A stretch of 64,000 nt of DNA from Silene conica (Eukaryota > Streptophyta > Magnoliopsida > Caryophyllales > Caryophyllaceae), in the NCBI GenBank assembly GCA_029255685.2, contig CM055313.2:48998079-49062078 (forward strand), written 5' to 3'. The translations under genes were made by a program, and so were the position numbers. This document shows, piece by piece, positions 56,674 through 64,000 of the stretch. The number at the start of each line of letters is the position of its first letter. The first letter of the stretch is position 1. Under the pieces are notes generated by a model. That model worked only from the letters and a program-made list of their open reading frames with translations, was not told the origin of the DNA and searched no databases.

Positions 56674-58828
56674 CGTACTTATAGCTGTTAAGATCTTAGT
56701 CTCTTTCCTTAGACTTTTCTTGACCTTCCTTGAGAGCTATCTTCATGTTCTCTCGACTTCACATAGTAGCTTGCTCATCCTAAAACACCTTGTGCGATAA
56801 CCTACCAGGGACAGACTTGGGAATTTCTTGAGGACAACTATATACAATGTACTAGGGGGTGCTGTTACTTGAGGAAAACCAGAGAACCATTGTGAGGTAT
56901 GTCATGATGACCCTAGTGTTTATGTGTCATCAATTTGAGGAATAAAGGTGAACTATGAAGTAATTGCGCTAAGTAGAGTGTTATACGTGGCGTTTCAATG
57001 AAAATTAGGTGTGGGAACCTTGCTGAGTAATGAGCAATTGTAAGTTTGGGAATACCCATTTGAGGATCTAGAGGTACCTAGAGTAGTAAGTGACTTCGAG
57101 GAATATGCTTGAGGTACTGATGGTGACAGATAAGTAGATGAAGTAAGCTATTGCTGTTTAAACTCGAGGAACGAGAGTTGTTGGTGAATGTGTGAGAGTG
57201 TCGAAACATTTACAAAGGACTTGCGTTGTTGGTGAATGTGTGAGAGTGTCGAAACATTTACAAAGGACTTGCGAAATTGACCGAGTGTACGACCTTAGAT
57301 TACCTAATGGATTTTAGCGTTTGTCTAATGATGGATCTAAGAGAAAATTTAGAATACATCACCAGTTTGAGAATGGGATAGGTTGATTCATCGGGAAGTA
57401 AGTTCGGAAACGCGTTGATTTAATTATGTTTATTTTGAGGACCGTAATGCAAGTGTAGTAGATATATCATATGGGTTTAATAGCCTGAGAGTTTGGTTGA
57501 ATTGTCATTGAAGAACTATCTGAGGTGGGATATCTAAAATTTTGGGAGTAGGTAACTGGAAGGATGATATTGCTTTAGATTTTGAGGAACCTTGAGATCT
57601 GGATCGTTTTGAGGAACTAGTCATGAGAACCAGTCATAGACTTGCTTGACTTGGGAGTTGTTACCTTAGTGAGACCTTACCTTGGAATGTTCGCTTATTG
57701 GTAATAGACGATTTTGAGGAAACTTGGGATTTCGAAGTACTCCTATAGAGTAAAGTAGATGGAATTGGAGTACGTAGGGCTAGAGGATATAGGTGATTTC
57801 GGCTACAGCCTGACTGATTGGGAAGAGTTATGGTGATAGAATTCAGTTTTAGAGTTTGGAAGTGCGTGAACCTTGGTCTGAGATATGTGTATTAGGCTTC
57901 TACCTTGAGTGAGAGATCCTTAACCTTAATTGAACAAATTTTTGTGTGAACTGAGTGAGAGTTTTGGAAACCTTCTTGTTGAGGAATACCTTGTTTTGTG
58001 GATGAGATAGGGGTAAGGGGGACCGTGAGACCATTGTGAGTATTGAGGTCACGGGAAACGTCTCTTTGGGATATGCTAGGGATCGTTGAAAGAATGTTTC
58101 GATTTGGATTGAGTGGTTAGCGTACCCATGTTTGGCAAGGGTTACCGTCTTCTCTAACCTCCAACTTGGTTGCGTTCCTTCGGCCCTCCTTTCATGTTCT
58201 GACAGCCGTGAGGCTTGAAATTTCTAATCCATCGTGTTGAAAACAATCTCTACGACTGTTTCCACGCTCTCGAACGTCCGTTTTTGAAATTTGTTTCCCT
58301 AGTGGTTAACCTTAAATTGCTATTTTTGGAAAAAGCGTAATCGTTTTGAGAATTTGAAACTGTTTCCTCTTCCGTTAGAAGTGACTTTTAGTCATTGTTA
58401 CAATTTTACGTTTTTAAGAATTTGAGAAAAAGGCTAATTTTGAAGAAAACTTGATTTCGAAGAGCAGAACGTTTTACCATTTTGACAGACTTCAGCGTTG
58501 ATTGCCACTGGGACGTGTTATTGGAGACGTCTGATAACCCGTACTGTGTTCATCAACACCGAATCGACCTAAATTTTGAATTTTGACTGATTTAATTTGG
58601 GACTTGTCTCAGATTTGGAACGTCGGACCCTTGAATACGTAACGAGAATCCTAATGTCCATTGACAAGACTTGTGCCTTGAAATCTTTTCTTCTTAAAAC
58701 CTTTTTGGAAGATAAAGATTTGGGTTACCATAACCCGTGTGATACATGTTGAAAGTTAGAGTTGTTTTCGTACTTATTTCTGTCTTCAAGTTTCGAGGAC
58801 GAAACTTCTTGAAACATGGGGTGATTGT
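56674..58828 (+). other. Noncoding internal region of gypsy-like copy B
   Basis: Homologous to 39023-41128. No pol. It contains the private 48-bp tandem duplication. Confidence 0.75.
57177..57272. repeat. 48-bp tandem duplication
   Basis: Two identical 48-bp units, 57177-57224 and 57225-57272, starting GTTGTTGGTGAATG. Copy A has one unit (about 39517-39564). Confidence 0.95.
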
Positions 58829-59776
58829 AACATCCCAAATTTTCATAAATTATATTTTAAGGGTTTTAATTTTTTTTACGGACTAAAATAATATTTTAAT
58901 CTAAATTGTTAAGTTTTATTTAAATGTTCAGTTAAGATCCGTCTTAAGAACCTTAAGTCCTTAAGACGTAATAACTTGGCAAGTTAAATCCGACTCAACA
59001 AACCCATTCACATTCAAAGGTCCGTTCCACTTAAACGGAAAGGACTACTTCAAACCCTAAACCCTTTCTTTATGTCGACATACTCAACATTTCACAAATA
59101 AGAACACTGTCATTTCATTTCTCATTTTCTCCTTAAACCTTCAATCTCTTAATCCAATTTCAGTCATCATCCGATTTCCGAATCAAGGTAATTTATACAT
59201 TTCTGGAATCCTCATGAAATTTGCAAGACATTTGTCACTTTCAATTTCCATTTCCTTCAACTTGAAAAATGGCCTGTTTTTGTAGAATCCGTCTTTCGGT
59301 CTCTTAAAACCGTTTTCCTGTTGTAGGTGAAGATTTAGAAGATCCCAAGGTGGTTAGTGTCGAGATTGAAGAGGAGCTAGGAGCATAATCCCTTGGGAGG
59401 TGACGATAATGGGAAACTCGGCCTTTATTGTGATATTAGCATGTTTCTTGGTTTGATGATGAAAGTTTCTATTTCTCTTATGTTATTTATGTTGAATGAA
59501 CCTAGTATCATGCTAGGAATACCCAAGAATGATGTTCATATGCTTGGTTTGTGTTTACATGTTCATAAGTTCATATTTTAGTTTTTCCATCCTTGGGACG
59601 GATACTAATTGTGATCAAATTAGGATGTATTTGTTAAGTTTATGACTTGCTTGGGTTTCCTACATGTTGTATAAGTGTTGGGTAGAAGTTTGTTGTTGCA
59701 ATTTTCGAGATTTAGTATCGATTTGGTACTGTTTGGAAATTACTGTAAATCACGATTTTGTGCTCAGGAGTTCTGA

Positions 59777-60170
59777 GCCGGTCGACCGACCGGCCGCCGG
59801 CTGACCGGCTGGGAGCGCGTGTTGTTATTTTTAAGTAATGCGTAAAATGTAGGGAGTTGGTTCCCCAGCCGGTAGGCCGGCTGCCTGCCGACCGGCTGGG
59901 CGCCCTTTTATAGAGTTTTGCATAAGTTTATATATAGGATTTGGTTCCCTAGACGGTGGACCGGCTGCCTGCCGACCGGCTGGGAACCCTTTGGCCTTTT
60001 TTTCGTGTTTTAAGGAAAAGGAAGCGGAGAGTGGGTGTCCATCTGGTAGGACGGATGCCTGCCGACCGGCTGGGGACCCCTGATGTCGTGTTTTGTTTTC
60101 AAAAGAATTGAAAGGAGCACGGGTTGTCAGACGGTCAGCCGGGTGCCTGCCACTGACCGGCTGAGAGCCG
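59777..60170. repeat. CCGG palindrome array in the copy B 3' LTR
   Basis: Five units; the fourth (around 60040) has decayed to CATCTGGTAGGACGGATG, which weakens the palindrome. Confidence 0.85.
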
Positions 60171-60186
60171 TGTTTGTCTTTAATTG

Positions 60187-60480
60187 TCTAAGGCGAAAAG
60201 TAGAGATCCAAAAGAGAGTGAAGCCAAGGTCATGCTTTCTATTATAGGGTTTCGTTGGGCGAGAGGGTTGCTCCCTATTAAGTGCCGTAATATTTCGAAA
60301 ATATATTTTATTCCCTTTTCGCGAGTTCACAAAGAAAAAAGGAATTGAGAATTTATAAAGGCTCGAACGTTAGTGATGAGGGGAGGGTTGTTTCTCCTAG
60401 CTGCTTTCGTTCTCTTGCTTTCTTTATTCGGATAATCGTACTTTAATATATATGACGCCCTAAAAAGAAGAGACAAAGGG
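60187..60480. other. 294-bp foreign insertion, possibly organellar
   Basis: All other LTR copies read TAATTG|CTTATAACTTTTAAACGG here. Copy B has 294 extra bp after TAATTG and lacks two bases of the site, with no TSD. Its composition (CGTTGGGCGAGAGGG, CCGTAATATTTCG, GACGCCC) is unlike the surrounding LTR and resembles plant mitochondrial or plastid noncoding DNA to my eye. No complete gene is recognised. Confidence 0.6.
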
Positions 60481-60739
60481 CATAACTTTTAAACGGTTAT
60501 TCGGTTTTGTTTGAGATTCGTTACGTGTACCTTTTATGTGTGTTTGAGGTCCCCGGAGGATGGGAGACACTAAATTGGGTTCGGAAATGGAGAGAGGATA
60601 GAGAGCCCCCGGTCGGGTAACCGAAAGGGAAACCGGCTCTCCCTCAACTTAGTTCCCGGAATCAATTAAGTGTTGATTAGAAGTATAAGAGTTTAGAACT
60701 ACAGATTAGTCTCTATCTTTGGATGATATTGTATTGATG

Positions 60740-61310
60740 CGTATTAAGGTATGCCTTAAGCTGGCCTCTGAGCTTAATACGTGAGCTTGTTGTCATATTT
60801 GGGGATATGCCTTAAGCTGGCCTTTGAGCCCTATATGTGTGTGGTTCTCGTGTTTGGGATATGCCTTAAGCTGGCCTTTAAGCCCAGACATGTTTGATTG
60901 TGATCGCGTTGGAACATGCCTTAAGTTGGCCTCTGAGTATGACGAGTAGAACAGCTGCACAACGGGGTAGCTAAGGTACTGACACCTTGCCCAGAGTGCA
61001 GATGTTTGATGCTAGAACATGCCTTAAGCTGGCCTCTGAGTCTAGTGTCTTGTGATGCAGTGAAGGGACATGCCTTAAGCTGGCCTCTGAGTCCTTTACT
61101 TTTGGATGCTAGTCCATGCGTTGTGATGTCGCCTCTGAGTCTAGTGTCTTGTTGAATGATTGGTATTTAGGTTTTGTCTTAAGTTGACCGCTGAACCTTT
61201 ATACTTGCTGAATGATTGGTATGTAGGTTACGTCTTAAGTTGACTGCTGAACCTTTATACTTGCTGAATGATTGGTATATAGGTTATGTCTTAAGTTGAC
61301 CGCTGAACCT
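60740..61310. repeat. Hairpin array in the copy B 3' LTR
   Basis: Same unit order as 53835-54573 but with three rather than six tandem AGGTT/AACCT hairpins. Two loops read CTTTGAGCC or CTTTAAGCC (60821, 60874), point changes from CTCTGAGCC. Confidence 0.88.
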
Positions 61311-62018
61311 TATTCTTGCTGAGTGTTATCTGCTTGCCTAAAGTTGGTACTGTGTCAGATATAGATGTTGATATTGATGAGTATGGTGCTTTGACTTTGT
61401 TATTGTTCATCCAAGGCATTGGATGACTCTTTAGTCAGTTTTGTAAATGGTTTGGACTGAAAGACCCCCCGACCGGGTAACCGACTCTCCTTCGAAATAG
61501 TTTCCGAAGTTGGTTAAGAGCCGTGCATTAGTGATTGCATGATAGTATGAGATTCAGTTATTGAGATATTGATATGCTTCACATGTTTATATATGCTGGA
61601 GTGTTCTGTTTGTATTCTGTGTTGCGTGTCGTTACAAAAGGTGACTAGGAGAACTCTAGTCACTCCCCACTAATTGTGGCGTACATGTTTTCATGTATGT
61701 AGGTACATGCAGGTTGGCAGGGGTTGCTGAGAGCTAGCGAGTGATGATCCACTTGTCATCTTATGACTTACACATACGATAGCTAGACTCTAGTTTTGAT
61801 ACAGTTCATGTTTTGGTGCCTGTAGGGATGTTCCATCCCAGGCTGTTGTATATATTTGGTTTCAGTACTTAGACTGCTTACTTATCTATTTTGTTTATAT
61901 CAGTTTTCAGTTTCAGTTTAAGTTCACCTCGCATGTTGTTTACGCTAAAAAGTTTTAATTCCGCTGCATTTTAGTACTTTGTGTGATTTATATTTCCTCT
62001 TTCGCGAGGGGTTTTATA

Positions 62019-62925
62019 ATATTGTTATTTTTTTATCAGAATCATTTAAAACCAGTCGAAACGTTAAGTAAATACAATACGGAAAAAACAATACACAATG
62101 TCGGAATTATGGACATTTCCTTACTACCATATCATCTCCCTTGGAATTCCGCGCGCATCGCGCGAGGAGGAACAACTAGTATAAGATAAAAGATTGAAAA
62201 TCTCGAATATTGTCTTTTCCTATCTAAGTGGGTGATAAAATTTACCCGTCGTAAGTTGGCGACGGATATGTTTGTCAAAAATGAGAATTTGTGCTTAAAT
62301 AAATAGTTTTAGTTTTTACCCGAATTAAGCTTAAGATTATTCCTAAGATTTTTCAAATTCTTAAGGCTGTACCACATCAGTTTTTCACAAATTTTTATTA
62401 TTTGTTTATTGTTCAGACTCACCCAAGACCCATCTCAGACTTCATACATTATCCGTCACTGATCTCAGACTTTTTTTTTTTTTGGTGAAATGTGAGTATA
62501 TATTGCTATATCAGAAACAAGTTACAATGTACAAGGGTTGGGAGTTCTAATCTCCACAAAGGCATTAAAACTCAAAAAACAGAATAAACACAGCCAACTT
62601 GACTTTATTTTTTTTACATTATCCTTTTTTTTTTACAAAAAGATGTCACGTGGCAACCACTCATTGGATAATTTCAATAGAAAGTATGGTCAAGACTCAC
62701 CCGAAGTCTTAAGTTTAGTCTTGGATTTCCAAGACTCAACTTAATACTTTGTCAAAACTTTGGTAGATTATTAGTAGTTTTAAGTGACTTTTTTCTTAAG
62801 TCTTGCTAAAGTCTTGTCTCAAAACTAGTAATAACCTTATCCTAAGCTGGAAATACAATTGCATAACTGCTGCACAAGATTAAAATTAAATTTAAGAGAT
62901 TACGCATTTATTAAAACCATAGAAC
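62019..62925. other. Right flank of gypsy copy B: Helitron-like 3' end and LINE tail
   Basis: Homologous to 44149-45071. Hairpin GCGCG-CAT-CGCGC at 62151-62163 and CTAG|T at 62176-62180. T run and TTGGTGAAATGTGAGT from about 62471. No genes. Confidence 0.5.
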
Positions 62926-63499
62926 TGTCGTTTGATGATGAGGAGGACCCAATCCTAGGACTGTCGTTTGATGATGTGGAGGACCCTGAGGACTCGTTTG
63001 AATTAGTCAGCAAACGGAAGAAGAAAAGGTCAGTTGTAGTTACTCCTACTGCAATTGTCAATGATCATGTTTCAGAGGCAGAGGAGGAGTTGATTCAATT
63101 CATTGCTGAAGACACGAAGGATGAGATTGCTTATTGGAACCAGGCTATTTATTGTTTTGTTCTATGTGCAAACCCTCCATGGGAGGTGCTTAATGGCTAT
63201 GTTCAGAGAGTATGGGGTAAGCATGGTATTGACAAAGTCTCCTTTCTCCCTAATGGTATTTTCATGGTCAGATTTAATGACATGGCTGGCAAAGAAATTG
63301 TTCTGAATGCGGGGTATCATATGTTTGATAATAAGCCTCTCATTGTTAAGGCCTGGCAGGAGGATGTGGACTTGCTTAAGGCTGATATCAAAATTGTTCC
63401 AGCATGGATTCGCATCCATGGATTGCCTCTGAAATTTTGGGGAAAATGCCTCCCTACCATTGCTGGATTGGTTGGTAACTATGTAAAATCTGATGTAGC
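62926..63499 (+). pseudogene. LINE ORF1 fragment with DUF4283, interrupted by an LTR
   Basis: Homology with block A ends at 62925 and a coding-like frame begins. It holds an acidic start containing a duplicated LSFDDxEDP motif, then a DUF4283-like domain (WNQAIYCFVLCANPPWEV, IFMVRFND, PLIVKAWQ, PAWIRIHGLPLKFWG), typical of ORF1 proteins of plant L1 elements that bind RNA. The frame is cut at 63500 by an LTR start after SDVA. The real N-terminus and zinc-knuckle C-terminus are missing here; the rest may continue beyond the window. Confidence 0.8.
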
Positions 63500-64000
63500 T
63501 GTTGGGAAATGTGTCCTCACCAATAGTGCGATCACGACAATGATAAAATCATTGTCATAAATCTTATGAAATGAATATGCAAGGGACGATCCAATATTGA
63601 TTTAGTCAACTGACCAACATTAATCGGTAATGATTGGCTGACTAGAGTTTAACATTACTGTCGTGTGACGGTGGTAGTCAGTTGATCCCTTTAGGTCACA
63701 CCTATAGGACAGACCCCTTAAATAATATATATTGATTAATTGTATAGGATACAGATTAATCGATATTCTTAAAACCGTATATCAAGAATTTAGAGGTTGA
63801 ATCTTAAAGTAAGATTTATATTTGAAATTGAAATGTGTCGATTGTCAAATATTAATCGATATTTATGAAATGTCGAAATTAGAATGAGATGGGTTCGTGG
63901 TTATAACAAATGTTGTATATCGTATTGACGATTAATATAATAACCATATTTTGAGACGGTGATTATGAATTACTAAATAATTTGTTAAATATGATTTGAT
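63500..64000 (+). mobile_element. Left part of a copia-type LTR, runs off the window
   Basis: It starts TGTTGGGAAATGTGTCCTCA and follows the LTR at 30762 through the CACACCTATAGGACA block, but with private insertions (for example around 63535-63560) and many substitutions, so it is a distinct subfamily member. It inserted into the LINE ORF1 frame. Its right part, and whether it is solo, are unknown. Confidence 0.88.

Larger units (their letters stand above)
52212..62018 (+). mobile_element. Ty3/gypsy-like gag-only retrotransposon, copy B, TSD atatt
   Basis: 5' LTR 52212-55294, PBS, degenerate gag, internal noncoding DNA and 3' LTR 58829-62018. TSD atatt is at 52207-52211 and 62019-62023, the same insertion site as copy A. 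The PBS has one change (TTGGTATCAGGGC), and the 3' LTR terminus reads TTTTATA instead of TTTTACA, both likely post-insertion decay. Confidence 0.92.
58829..62018 (+). repeat. 3' LTR of gypsy-like copy B (3190 bp, with insertion)
   Basis: TGTAACATCCC to GGGGTTTTATA. It contains the intron-like segment 59188-59326, CCGG array 59777-60170, foreign block 60187-60480 and a shorter hairpin array 60740-61310 with three tandem AGGTT-type units. Confidence 0.92.
45980..62925 (+). repeat. Segmental duplication, copy B
   Basis: Collinear with 28122-45071, with identity of a few percent divergence by eye. Private changes: a LINE fragment at 49162-50593, a 294-bp foreign block at 60187-60480, a 48-bp tandem duplication at 57177-57272, fewer tandem hairpins in the 3' LTR, and no solo LTR. 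It starts inside the copia-type gag. Confidence 0.93.

Noticed and set aside
62859-62925. N-terminal extension of the LINE ORF1 frame
   Set aside because: This stretch is homologous to noncoding 45005-45071 of block A, so the ORF1 coding part starts only at 62926.

Overview
The window is repeat-dense nuclear DNA of a flowering plant, probably a eudicot. It is AT-rich, and nearly everything in it is LTR retrotransposon, solo LTR, LINE fragment or nested combinations of these. Primer-binding sites match plant initiator tRNA-Met (TGGTATCAGAG), spliceosomal-type GT..AG introns are visible, and there are no bacterial features. I cannot name the species. The only plausible host gene is a broken F-box-like gene at 19760-21341 (minus strand).

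Layout. (1) 1-7796: a young Ty1/copia element whose 5' LTR is cut by the window edge. Its 1232-codon gag-pol ends in a stop inside a partly deleted RNase H. (2) 7797-10376: an LTR of a Ty3/gypsy-like gag-only family (minus strand), interrupted by the copia element; it abuts, and probably inserted into, the 3' LTR of a second member of the family at 10377-17647, which has a largely intact gag at 13097-14518. (3) 17746-19304: a solo LTR of another family (TSD aacat). (4) 19760-21341: the F-box-like gene, split by a solo copia-type LTR (19881-20968, TSD gtttg). (5) 21354-23800: AT-rich intergenic DNA with Helitron-like ends. (6) 23806-32000: a complete gag-only copia element (TSD gggtt). (7) 32990-44148: a plus-strand gypsy gag-only element (TSD atatt) carrying a solo LTR (34028-35640, TSD ttggt). 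(8) 45980-62925: a second copy of 28122-45071, a large tandem segmental duplication with the same TSDs. After duplication it gained a LINE fragment (49162-50593) and a 294-bp foreign block (60187-60480). (9) 62926-64000: a LINE ORF1 fragment interrupted by another copia-type LTR that runs off the window.

The most unusual signal is inside the roughly 3-kb LTRs of the gypsy-like family. Each LTR carries an array of up to about eleven short hairpins. The loops are nearly constant, but the arms differ completely from hairpin to hairpin and are still complementary within each one. A second array of GC-rich CCGG-type palindromes sits beside it, and a roughly 40-bp motif brackets the hairpin array. 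A 137-139 bp GT..AG intron is kept at constant length in all seven readable LTR copies. GGTCGACC-type palindromes also occur in the copia leader and in the solo-LTR family, so three unrelated element families share palindrome-rich segments.

How the parts work together: none of the gag-only elements carries protease, integrase or reverse transcriptase, so they would depend on partners supplied in trans. The one element with integrase and RT lacks most of RNase H. The nesting and the shared TSDs give a relative history: gag-only copia and gypsy insertions, then duplication, then solo LTR, LINE and foreign-block insertions, with the youngest copia insertion at the left edge.
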